DNA of 25,830 nucleotides from Hamiltosporidium magnivora (lineage: Eukaryota; Microsporidia; Dubosqiidae): assembly GCA_004325065.1 (NCBI GenBank), contig PITI01000063.1, forward strand, positions 1 to 25,830. Direction: 5' to 3'. Of this stretch, positions 1 through 11,900 are shown piece after piece. Position 1 is the stretch's first letter. Each line of letters opens with the position of its first letter. The notes beneath the pieces are model-generated. The model did not search any database and was not told the DNA's origin. It saw nothing but the letters and a program-made list of their open reading frames with translations. The position numbers and the translations under genes were made by a program.

Positions 1-25
1 TTTTTTTTTTTTTTTTTTTTTTTTT
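1..25. repeat. Poly(T) homopolymer at the window edge
   Basis: The first 25 bases are all T. A homopolymer exactly at the end of a sequence is common at contig breaks in AT-rich assemblies. It could also be the reverse complement of a retroposed poly(A) tail. I see no flanking target-site duplication, because the sequence upstream is missing, so its origin cannot be settled from this window. Confidence 0.9.
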
Positions 26-3000
26 CTAAAAATCTATTTTTTAAACCAATAACTAATTTATAGACAAATAAATATATTACATAATTTTTGGAAAAATATA
101 AATTGTTTATTTGATTCGCCATATTTAGAGCGTATTCCTATTGTATAAATTATTTCCACTCGAGACAACATCTATGAATAAATAAATGTAATATTTTTAA
201 AAACGAGAATATTCTTCCTCAGATACGTACAGATAGAAACAAACCCGAATTCAGAATAAAAAAATTTTTATCTTAAATATTGCTTCAAATATGTGAAATC
301 TATTTATTGGCGGCTTCTGTTTTAACAACGTAGCAATACAATTTGCAGTAATCTAACGAAATTGATATGCTATTTTATTTTTTTGAGAAATTTTGATTGT
401 AAAAATGTCTCGTAAAAATCAAATAATAAATCGAAAACTGGTGTTTAACGATGGAATTTATCCTTAATGAATGGAAAACAACAATTTTATTTACTTGTGA
501 AATTAAGCTTTAAATAATAAAATTTTTATTTGGTTTTAAAAATATGTAGGAGAGTATGAATTTTTATTTCAATTTTTTTTGCTTTCTAATCATATAAATT
601 TATATGCGAAGAAAAGCATATGAGATCATTTTTGTATAGAAACTATTTTAGTACTTCAAAATGGGGTTTCGTGTATCGCAAGTAAACAAAACAACAACGG
701 ATACAAGATTTACTATCTTATCCTTATTAGCAGGCTAGTTTTATACTTATTACAAGACTATTAGTCTTTCAGTACACTTTAGAAAGAAGAAAGATCAAAG
801 AAGAACTGTTCACCGAAAAATTCGATTAAAAAGAAATCAGCCAAGTTTGATCTGATGAAGCATATTTAGCTGAAGTAAAAATTATGTTTGTTAATCAAAA
901 AATAGAATGCGAAAAATTGACCTAGCAACACATTAAAATACATCGTGGCGTTCTTTAGGTATTAAATGGCCCTAAAAAGGATCTGAAGAAGAAAAATATA
1001 TTTTGGAGAACACTATGATATTAAAATTTTCTAATCAAGAAATTAAATTTTAGAATATTTGCATTGTATATGATAAGTGATTCGGTTCAATAAATGTTTT
1101 TTTATTACACCCAAAATATTTTCTTTGTTTAAATCTTCAATTGTTTGTAGGTGGGAAAGAAATGGTATAATTATTTTCAAATAACTCCTATTAATTTTTC
1201 TAGATTTTTTTTAACATAATGTTATATCACTTATAAAATTTTTCAGATATATTCTCGTTTAATAACTGATAAAATTAATCGAATCCCTGAATCAATATAC
1301 AGATTATTGAAATCTAGGATAAAATTATTTTTTTATTATTTAAATTAGAATATGAGAACTTTGTCAAAAATAGAATAACTTGCATTAGTTACAAATATTA
1401 ATCAATCGTTTTGCCTAAAATGCATCAGCAAAAACAATTGAGTTCGAATAATATCAAAGAACATATTATTTTAGTAAAAAAACAATACAAATGTACTACT
1501 AAAGAAAGTAATCATATGAATTATTAAATTTACTTAATATAAATAAAGCAGGGGATTTAATCATAGAAGAGGTAGGATATTTTTAGGTATTCAACCGATT
1601 TAATCTTAAAATCTTGATTTTTCATAAAAAACATTTTAAAATCTTCAAGAAGCTGTCGTGACATAATAAAATTGATCAAGGCAATTAGAATACCAATGTT
1701 ATTTTGTTTACATACCAGGTAGATTATTTTTGAAATATATGTTTAAATATACATATGAATTGGTTCTAGGTGGGAAATGAAATATGCAAATAACTAAAGA
1801 ATATCTTACAAGACTAAATTTACTCTAAAAAAGCCCGAATTTTCTTTCTTGTCATAGGTACGCAATTATTTTTTTTATCATAATTTGCCTAGTATTATTC
1901 TAAATTTGCATTCGAGTCTTTTTTTCGATTTACTAATAATTTATATTGTAATAGAGTATACTATTTAATAATTATCTTTTCAACATTATCATTTTACAAG
2001 AATAATTTGATGCTATCCTTTATAAGAATTTCATAAAAATATATTATAATAAAGATTTTTGCCTTAAAATAGTTTCCAAACCATTATCTCTAAAAAACTG
2101 ATATCCTTGTAAAATTTATTAAGAATACATCCTTTTTTTGTAGAAATATAACATATATTGAAGTCGTTTAAACCTTTAAAAAAACACACAATGAATTGTT
2201 TTCCTAGGAATAGACATATACCATAATTCTAATCGGTAAAGTCGAATTTTTTACTATCAAAGTTTGAAAGTTATATAAAAAATCTATTTATTAAGAATAA
2301 AAACCACTTAGGAAGATAAAGTATTTTTAGTAAACCATCCCATTACAAATATTTTATCGCATTTTAAAAGCATTCAATAGAGACTTTAAAAAAAATACAG
2401 AATTGGATTTTGATCACAATTTTTTTATGATATAACCTAATAAGCTAAATTAAGTATATTGAAAAATCAATGTTAAGTTTAAATCAGTATTATGGAGAGA
2501 AATGTAGAAGATTAATTAAAAATATGATTTATGCAGAAATTTTACTACATCAGCATAGAGCAATTAAAATAATGTCTTTAATACCAGAAACTGTAGTTTA
2601 GATTCAAATATTGTATAGAAAAAACCCCGAAAATTTTAAATTTCTAAAAATGAGAACCAAAAGAACATTAAGATTTATATCATAATAGCCATTGAGCGTA
2701 TAAATTATACATCTAACATCTAAAAGATTCAAAAAAAAGTATCAAAGTGTGCAAAAAAAATTCATGATTTTTTCAATGACTTCAGTATAAACAATTTTAG
2801 TAAGACAAACTGCTTTCATAAAATACTTCATGAAAGGTAGAAGGAATGAAATCTTATTCATTGAAACATTTTACCATGTTAGCAGTATAGCGTTATGGAA
2901 TTTTTCAGTATTTTTAGCGTATAAATCCAAGTTTTTTTTAATATAATACTAAATACCGATTTAAGTCAACGTAAATAATTTCGACTACATATATTTATTC

Positions 3001-4251
3001 ATACATATTGCTAAAAAATAGTCGGTTACGTAGCTGATATATTATAAAGATAACCATTTACTGAGCCATAAGAAAATTAAAAATCTAAAATCTACTTATG
3101 CATACGGAATAATTTTTATGTGAATGCGTTTATAATGAAAACAACAAATTCTAGCACCATTGAAAGCCATATAATCAGCAACTTTATATGATATACACAC
3201 TCTAAAATATTACACCGATTTCGATTCTAACAACATAGTTAATCCTTTTTCGTATACAGATTCTGTTAGAATCTCAATAAATTTCTTCTTACAATCCCAT
3301 TAGATCTGATAATTTTTGTATATCAACAAGGAAACTTTATTCTAATTTTCAAATAAAAATTTATTTTATAATGTATTTTTGAAGCCAAATGCGATATTAG
3401 AGTTTATCAAGAGCAATAAACTAAAAAATATAGATCCACAAACCATTGCTTAAGATTATTGACGAATGTTTTCTTGCACGCATAAGCTCTTGTATCTTTA
3501 GCAAGAATGCTGGCCATTTTTAATGCTTAGGCTCTTGAATTCTAGCAGGAATATTTTAACGAATATTGATGGTTTACTTTTTCAAAATTGACTTATTCAT
3601 CAGTACTCATTATTTTAAATAAAGTTCGTAAGCATCAAACGCGGGATTTATAGTAAAAACTGGAACTTTGAACACCGAAATTTTGAGAGTTTGAAGAAAA
3701 GAAATTTTACTTTTACGCCAAATTAATCTTTTAAAGAATTTCTAGAATATTAGAGCGAAGTATACATAGATCTATAGTAGACCCACTATTTAATTTTACT
3801 TCAATAATTTCGACATTTCACATAAAATATATCTAAAAGTGTCTAGAAATTATTTAAATTTATTGTCACGTTTTTCCAACCGTCTTATAATAATTTTAGA
3901 AAAAAACTACAAGCGATAGAAGCTTTGTTTAATATATTGGGCTTTGCGTTCTCAAGTTATTTTTCTCTTGAATAATTTAATTGCCAGTTCTATACAAACA
4001 TTCAGTGAAAATATTAAAATCTAGAATTTCGGATGAAATATATACTTTTAAAAACTAGATTGAGCTGACCTTTTCATGTTGATTTTAATGCAATGTTCAA
4101 AATATTTTTTTGTATATTAGAATCCGAAAAATTTGTATATTAAATATATTTTATATCTACCAACCGATTCAAACATACAAAATTTTGGTCAATTATCCCA
4201 AAAAAATCCAATTTTTTTGATCTTTTTGCAGCAAAATAGCTTCGAATATTG
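26..4251. other. AT-rich region without a supportable gene
   Basis: No open frame above about 60 codons and no recognisable RNA gene is visible on either strand. A somewhat less AT-rich patch at about 660-1010 contains the coding-like segment listed separately. A second patch at about 3460-3560 has 22 G/C in the 60 bases from 3481 and shows no motif I recognise. Polypyrimidine tracts ending in AG and GT-rich words occur, as expected by chance in such DNA, and they define no exon. Confidence 0.6.
782..961 (+). other. Short segment with codon-like first-position G bias
   Basis: In the frame starting at 782, 19 of 60 codons begin with G, against 6 and 7 in the other two frames, which is a typical signature of coding DNA. 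The frame reads, for example, SDEAYLAEVKIMFVNQKIEC. It is broken by TAA at 827, TGA at 848, and TAG at 923 and 956, so in the standard code it cannot be an intact gene. Extending the frame from an ATG at 620 to a TGA at 1016 gives no stronger signal: over 662-1018 the counts are 26, 18 and 17. It may be a decayed gene piece, or chance, since a few such windows are expected in 26 kb. Confidence 0.15.
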
Positions 4252-4300
4252 TTTTTTTTAAAAAAAATAACATAATTGATTACATACATCAAATTATGTT
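4252..4300. repeat. T8A8 palindrome next to a 12-bp inverted repeat
   Basis: Eight T followed by eight A (4252-4267) form a perfect 16-base palindrome. Immediately after it, 4269-4280 can pair with 4288-4300 as a 12-bp stem with one bulged A and a 7-base loop (TACATAC). The stem is almost entirely A-T pairs. At this base composition a stem of this size is expected roughly once in a window of this length, so no function is inferred. Confidence 0.7.
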
Positions 4301-4301
4301 T

Positions 4302-7300
4302 TTACCTCCAAATCTTACATAAAAGTAAAATTTCTTCTTTTGAAAATCACTTATGAAACTTTGGAAATATATAAATTTCTCAGACATATTTTTTATTAGA
4401 TTAATTTGTATACACATGGTCATAAAATGTTATTCATGTTTCGACGCTTCTGATTGAACCAATTTTCGATTTTTAAATATATAAGAATAAATTTTATTTG
4501 AATTTTTAGATTCCATTACAAAAACATTTGTAGTTATGTTATTTTCGTAACTTTAGAAAAATCATACATTACAGTTATTTAAAAATCATATTAACAACAT
4601 AAATTAATTCAAACATCTTTATATTATTCATAGTAATCAAATGCTAATCAAGGCTCAGCAAAGAAGAAACAGAATCTTGCTACAGAGCAATTAGAAATTT
4701 AATGTAGATTTAAAGTCTAAAAAACATATACCATACTTCTTAAATCTTCTGATATATTAATTTGTTTACAGTGCTTATACATATTATTAAAAAAGTAAGC
4801 TCGATATTCTCCATTCTTCTGTATCTCATTTTATTTCTTAGATCATCTTGAGAATTACCTTATATTTCTTACAAAACATACTAAACATGTATAGCTTATA
4901 TCAGATAAAATAGACTTGCATTTTTTATATTAAGGTCAAATTTTCGTAAGAATAAGAAGCTACCGGAATAAAATTATAAGATGAAAATTTTAAGTGTTTA
5001 TAGTATGTCGAATGAAACAAAAAAGCAGTTTAAAATATCCAAACTCGGAAAATAAATCTTTAATTAATATAAAAGCAGAAAAAATAGATGATAATTTTTT
5101 CAGCAAAAATCAATGAAACACTTATTTTGAATCAATCTCTTTGTAATACTTATGTATGATTTTAATTATAACTTTCAGGCAGTAAAAATATATTTTTATC
5201 AAGAAATTATATATTAGAAAAACATCTTAAGTTAAATTTTTCAAATGTTTCATTTCTAATCAAAAGAAAATTCAAAATATTTTTTCTAACAAACAAAAAT
5301 CGTCATATAAAAAACGTTAAAGCAAGTCAAGTACGCAATAAATAATTTTTCAATAACATATTACAAAAACAACCTTTTTAATTGAACAAAAAACTACATT
5401 TAAAAATATCTTAATTTTTCTCTATATAAGGTATAATTATTTAAAAAAGCTTCATATTTAATTTTCTTTAAATATGTAATTAAAATTCAATATGTTGATA
5501 TTTATCTAAATATAAATTTTAACAAAAAATTCAAAATTATTTTATAAAAAAAGATGTTAAACATATTTTTAAAATATTCAGATGCTGTTTTGTAATTTGA
5601 GGAAATATTAAAAATTCTAATTTCGCAAATGAAATTATTAATTTAATCAAAAACAAAGCAGCAGTTGTCTTTTCCTGAAAATTATGTGAAAAAATTCTAT
5701 TTCTGCTGTACTATTGGATGCTAGGAATCAAAAAAATGCAAATCATTAAAGAAAGTCTTTATATATCGAATTTAAAATCAACCAAAATACATGATGGATC
5801 GTTTTTGCCTTTTAGTCAAAACAAAGACTTTTTTCTAGCAAATCGTTTTTTTAGGATTGAATCTTTAAATATATTGCCTTCTCTTATACTCGAAGACAAA
5901 TTTAATTTTTGTTTAACATAAATGCTAAAATATGCATTTCATCTATACAAAATATACATTATTGATAGAAGCATTTGATTCATGTATATATATCACTAAA
6001 TTTCGCAAAGGAATAAAAATTGCAACCTTGAATTTTTTTTCCAAGGTGTTATTCTAAAAAATAAGATAAGCAAACACATAAAACATCATTAACGAAAATT
6101 CCCAAAAAATAAATTAAAAAACTTGTATGTAAGATTACAATCAGTAATTCCTTCAAACACAGAAAAGTACTTCTATTGCTTTTATCACAAAGATGATCTA
6201 CAGGCAGATTCCCTATAATCCGAGTTACACAGATTAAAGAAATAAATGGAAGTTTTTCATTTGTTCATCCTCGACACAGAAAGGTTAAAGAAGAACGGAA
6301 TAAGTACGCAAGTTATTTTAAAGATGAAAATAAAAAGATATTGTTTTTATCAAATTCAACCTTGAATATTTATTTATTTTGCAGTTGTAGTGAATATAAT
6401 CTTAAAACTTAAAAAATCGGAGTAGAAAAGTTTGTAGTATGACGAATTATACAAAATCAAAACTATAACCAATTTTGATATTTTTGCGATATATCAATTT
6501 TTTAAAATCTGAAAAGTTTTCTTTTTTTGAATTTGAAATACAAGATTTTTTTAGCGCGAAAAACCATAACTGTTATGAAAACGAAAAGAAATAGAACATG
6601 GGTTCTTTAAAAATATAGAGATATGCTATATCTTTATTTATTATTTGTAGAAAAAACTTTGACATATCAGAATATAATATCAGAGAAAATTAATTCAAAC
6701 ATATATTAATTAGTATGTAACGCAAAACGATATTCATATTTTTCATTTTCATATGGAGGCAATTTTGATCTTAATTTTGTTTCAAGAAAATCGCTTTCTA
6801 TTATATAATGATGCATTACGTTTTTCGCATATATCTTGATTGCCGAAACTATGCGGTTATAAAAGCCTTTGTAGTTATTTTTGACATTCCAATCAAGTCA
6901 AATATAAAGTTCATAATAAATATCTAAACAACATGTGAAATATTAAATTTTTCTTTTGTTTAATACTATAAAAACAATGTGTTTGATTTCGTGAATTCAA
7001 ACAGATTAAAAATACATATTTATTATAAAATCATTTTTTATGAATATTAGCTCTATTTGACCATAATATCATGTACTCCGAAAAAATGTTCACTACAGAA
7101 TAAAACAATTTTTAAAAATTGAAGTTTTTAAAAGAATCATGTACAACCTTAGTAAAATAAATTTATTAAGATAGATAAAACGAAAAAAATTTGTTTCTAA
7201 AAGCCAAAATATATAAATTTAGCACATTTAAAAGAAAAGAATTTTTTTACGTGTCCTCAAACCAAAGGCAATGCAACAATATGAACTACAAAAATCTTTT

Positions 7301-7958
7301 AAATATGCCTAATAACATCACAGAAACATTAGAAATCGAAATTAAAACACCTATTACAAGAAAGATACTATATATGTAAACAAAACCAAACCTTTAACCT
7401 CAATTTTATCAAGCAATGTGCAAGTTATAGGTCAAGTTTTTTTCAATGAAATTATTCTGAATTATGTTTTAATAGTTTTTAATAGAAATCAAACTTTCTA
7501 TCAAGTTTGTAAAGAAAACTATCAAAAACAGTAAAATAGACACTTTTAGGCTTTATTATCTCATTTAGTTTGATTTTAAATAATTTCATAGCATCAAATT
7601 AAACAAATTGCACTATTTTAAAATTTTGCTATTAGGTAAGCTTATATTTGCGAGTTTCAAAATTGATATCTTGTCTTGAATTTTTGTACATACGTGTTGT
7701 TTATAACATATGCTCGTTTGCATAATTTGTCATAAAAAACTTCAGCAAAACTTGCTTATATTTTCTGATTATTTCATTCTTTTTTTTTTCATAATGTCTA
7801 GGTATATACATATATTTTTTTAAAGACTAACTAGAATCCATAATATATTAAAAGTGGCATTCGCCCCAAGTTGGTTAAATTTCCAACATTTCCCTTTATA
7901 TATACAGAAACCAAAGCAACGATAACTTATATACTACGTACGGTGACGAAAAACATAA
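4302..7958. other. AT-rich region without a supportable gene
   Basis: Two open frames of 62-67 codons occur here (5718-5921 and 7191-7379, + strand). Neither shows coding periodicity: G falls at codon positions 1, 2 and 3 in 9, 7 and 7 cases for the first, and 6, 5 and 7 for the second. They are regarded as chance. A small inverted repeat, GTTGG at 7870-7874 with CCAAC at 7883-7887, lies about 90 bases before the better open frame at 7980. Nothing else stands out. Confidence 0.6.
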
Positions 7959-7979
7959 AATTACGAAAAAAATCAATTA

Positions 7980-8201
7980 TTGAAACCAAAAGTTTATATA
8001 AACAATTTAATAGCAGACGAAAAAAACTTTCAAGGTCTTAACACAATTCAAGCCTTTTTTGTTAAAAAAACTATTTTGGAAATCCTAACTGCATATAATA
8101 CGAAAATTAGCTATTCTGAATGCAAAAATATTTTTAAAACAGATTTAATTTATTTTGCATATTCTAATATAAAATTCGATTTTTATATATCATTCGTTTA
8201 A
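7980..8201 (+). CDS. Possible small gene or exon of unknown function (73 codons)
   Basis: I do not recognise this product. It is the only open frame in the window whose bases behave like codons. Its 20 G residues fall 14 at position 1, 3 at position 2 and 3 at position 3, and its C residues fall 5, 13 and 10. That G1/C2 excess is typical of real protein-coding DNA. The frame is open from 7959, after a TAA at 7956, to the TAA at 8199. It contains no ATG; the listed start is TTG, with no convincing ribosome binding site. In a eukaryote it would therefore have to be an internal or last exon, or a remnant, rather than a complete gene. The predicted peptide is soluble-looking, with a likely amphipathic helix around residues 23-40 and no signal peptide or clear membrane segment. 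No neighbouring gene supports a role. With eight open frames examined, chance remains a serious alternative. Confidence 0.22.
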   Translation: MKPKVYINNLIADEKNFQGLNTIQAFFVKKTILEILTAYNTKISYSECKNIFKTDLIYFAYSNIKFDFYISFV

Positions 8202-8954
8202 ATCGGCGTATATTAAATTGTTGCGTAAAAAATTTAGGGCTAAATTTTACAGATGTTATTCTTTCACTCACAAATGTGACTTTAAATATAAACTTTTTTA
8301 TCGGGATGAAAACTTAGTACTGTAATCATTGTATGAAACCTATCCAATAAAACATGGTTTATTATGCATTTGTTTAAAGACTCATTTCATTTATAAATTA
8401 AAAGGCTGCTTTTGAAATTTAAAGTTTTTTGCATATATAAATACTCATATAATAGAATAAGTGAATGTTCATAGCTATTTAACTTAGCATGATCCCAAAA
8501 AATTACACGAAGATGATTTGAACTATTTAAATTTTATATTGATCAAAAGAGACAATTTAATATTCTTAAGCAAGGATTCTATCAATCCTTAAATCAGAAA
8601 AATCAAAATTTCAAGCTTTGCGATTTTGACGATACACTGGCTTGACTTACATATGACCCATTAGAGTAAATTAAATGCAATGTCTAATACTTTTTACTAT
8701 AAGGTATTTTTATTTAGCAGAAGCGAGCAAAGACTGAGCCTTCTAAACATTGCTCGATAAATTTACACAATTTTATTGACACTCAGTATTTTTTAATCCA
8801 AACCGAAAGAAAAAGAAACATATGATAAATAAATATACTTAGAAAAAAAAGTACAGCTACAACCCGCAACTTCGGTCTATTGTTAAAAGTATACAATTTC
8901 TAACATCTTTATTGCTCAAAATGAGGAGACACATAGTTCCAAAATACACGGAAA
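8202..8954. other. AT-rich region without a supportable gene
   Basis: No open frame, RNA gene or repeat is supported. From about 8580 the sequence is slightly less AT-rich, but G counts by codon position over 8581-9180 are level between the two + frames I compared (28 and 29 in 200 codons each), which argues against coding. Confidence 0.55.
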
Positions 8955-8995
8955 GCCTTTTAAATCAATAGAAAAAGAAAATGTGATTTAAAGGC
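8955..8995. repeat. Inverted repeat with 12-bp stem and 16-base loop
   Basis: GCCTTTTAAATCA at 8955-8967 pairs with TGATTTAAAGGC at 8984-8995. The stem is 12 bp with one bulged T and an A-rich loop of 16 bases. It has more G-C pairs than most hairpins in this window. No T run follows it on either strand, so there is no reason to call it a terminator. It may be a chance structure or a mobile element remnant. Confidence 0.5.
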
Positions 8996-11900
8996 ATGGC
9001 TTTTCTCGAGAAATAACACCGAAAAAGAGATGAAAAGTTTGATAAGCCGAAACTAATACAAACACGAAGAATGAAAAAACAGTAAAAAATTGAGTTTCAT
9101 TAAAAAAGACTTAAAGTCGAATTCAGCGACGAAAAATTTGCAGCTCAATATTTTGGACACTTCAGGTTTACTTGTATTATTCAGCTTTCGATTTTTCCAT
9201 GTTATATGCAAGCTAAAAAAAACATAGTAGATCTAATGATGTATATATAAACATCATTCGGTTCTTTTACTTCAAAAAACACTTATTTGAATGAACTAAC
9301 CTTTAAAAGAATTTACGAAACAGAAGTTTTAAAGTTTAAAATTTTATAATCTTTAAATAAACAATTTCAAATGACCTTATAAGTTAAAAAATTTATAACA
9401 TTTTATAGTCTTTCACCAGTCAATAGTTTAAATAATCATTTATTACACTCTTTATTTTTTTAACGAGTCTAATAACAAAGTATATACTATATTCGTTACG
9501 CTTTATTTTCTTATATAGAAAGGTTTACTTTATTTCTGTTATTGTTTATAAGTAAAATTTTTATTTTCTTATTAATTTGCAGCATTTAGCCATGATCACG
9601 ATATTTTTCTGAAAATTTAAAATACTTATAAGGCCATTTACTTAAATATATTGATACACCTCGAATATTATACAGAAATAAAAATAAAATTATTAGAATA
9701 TCATATTTAAGGGCGGTATGTGTGAAGAAATTAAAAGATTTTTAAACATTTGTTCATGGAAATGCCTTAGTTATAGAAATATCTTAATTATTAAGTTTGA
9801 GTTTATATATTTATTCTAATGAAATGTGATTTCTTTTCTTTGCATGATCGTATTTCGAAACTTAAGTTAATATTATATATTTTCCAGACAGGTTTATAAA
9901 TTTTTTAATACAATCATTTTTATCCCTAAAATTCTTAGCAAATAACCTAAAGCAATATAATCTTTTTAACTTTAATTTTAAGAGAATGTAAAGAGTATCA
10001 ACATAACTTCATTGTGCTAATCAGTAAAGAAACGGTTAAAACTATCAAGTAAGAATAGGATTCCTTGATTAATCTTATGGCGATTATAATTTTTGAGGGG
10101 TTTATCTATATTATAGAATATACATATACGTTGAACTTAGAAAAATGTAGCTTACAATGAAGGATTTAATATTACCGTTTTATAATATTGAACTTAATGC
10201 TACTCGTTGTTATTTATTTTTTATATTTGGAGCGTGTTTCTTTAGATTTTATTCCATTTTACAAACATGTAAAAGATACTTTAAATTTTTAAACACATAG
10301 TTGTTACGTTTCGTTTACGAATAAGAAAATATTTTATATAATTTTTATTTGTATGAAATTAGAAGAACTATAGTTCATATCAAGAAATCTTAGACAGCCA
10401 AACTGTTTTAAATTTTTTTTTCATTATAAGTTATATGTTTAAATCGATGTATTTGCGTTTTGGATATTTAAACATAGACAAGTATATTTCTCCAAAAATT
10501 CAAACCTTTATACGTGCATACTCCTTATACCTTTATGAATAAATTTATCTGTCTTAAATTTTGAATCACAAATTTTTCTTGAATCTTCTTAACAATTTGA
10601 TCTATATTATATAGTTTAGAACACAAAGATTTAATATATCTTATTTTTACTGTGCCTGAAACTTCCAAAGTAAAAGAAAATAAAAATCTCAACGTAGTTT
10701 AACCCAAAAAGAAAATAAATTTATAGTTTCTGAATTTTGTTAAGCCGTTGCACTAACTTACTTGCTCAAATGTAAGAAAAATAATTTACTTGCAAAAAGT
10801 AGAAATCATCACTAAGGAGATAATTAAATTATGCTTCATGAATGAAAATAGTATTTATCGCTATTTTGAATAGAAACGATTTGCATTTTTACAATAATTT
10901 TTTTTTTATTCAAACACCATCTTTTTATTTAATTCGTAAGACGTGTAATTTCGGGTCTATGGTTTATAAAACTCTTAAACAGCTTTTTTTATGAACGATA
11001 CAATTACTTGTAATGAAGTAAGTTAGATCAGACCCTAAATAATCCCAAACTATATTTTGGTGATTTAAATGGAAATATTTAGATATAAAATACTATTTTA
11101 CCGTTTGATTGTTTAAGAATATTATTTAATTATCTTTGATATAGGGTATCTTATGTTTCAACAATAGCATATTAAAATCTCATTAATCATATAGAATCAT
11201 TGATATACAAATATATGAGATCTCGCTAATATTTTCTGTTTTTTATTTATGATTCAAACTTATACTGCATTTATGTATTAAACAATTCAACTAGATTTTA
11301 CTTTATGAAATTACAAAAACAACTTTTTTGGTAAAATTTCCTCAATACAGTTTTGTTATAATATTATGGATTTTTGCAGCTGAGAATACTACTATTGTCC
11401 GAATACATAACTCCAAAAACTGGAAAGCAAAAATTTCTCTTGATTTTTAATTACCAAAGACCGAAACATATAGTTTTATTCTACTTTTTCAGAAACGAAA
11501 AGCGAACTATTGTCAATCTTAAAACATAAAAAAAAATGCAGACACAGACCAGAATGAACTATCTAAGAATGGGTACTAAAAACATAAGCGATCTATTCAC
11601 AACCAAATTTAAGAAATATTAGAAAGACAAACAAAGCGAATGAAATCAAGTTAGAGCCATAGTTACTGGCTAAAATAATCTATTATGATTAGCCGTTTCA
11701 CTTTAAAAGTTATGACACATGCAAAAAGTAGTCATAAAACTATATAGATTAAAACAATTTCTTATTTGAATTTTTAAAACATTTATTTTGGACATTTGTA
11801 TACAAAATGATGTTTATATAGAAAGCTTATAAAAGTACTTCTCAAATCAAACAAAACACTTATAAACATAGCAATACTATATGAGAATTTTATTCAATAT

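Noticed and set aside
1570..1586. 15-base GT...TAG intron like those of heterotrich ciliates
   Set aside because: It is a single match to a very loose pattern, with no supported exons on either side.
8581..9180. Stop-read-through frame giving a nuclease- or recombinase-like peptide
   Set aside because: First-position G counts are 28 and 29 in 200 codons for the two frames I compared, so there is no coding periodicity. The motif resemblance is short and chosen after the fact.
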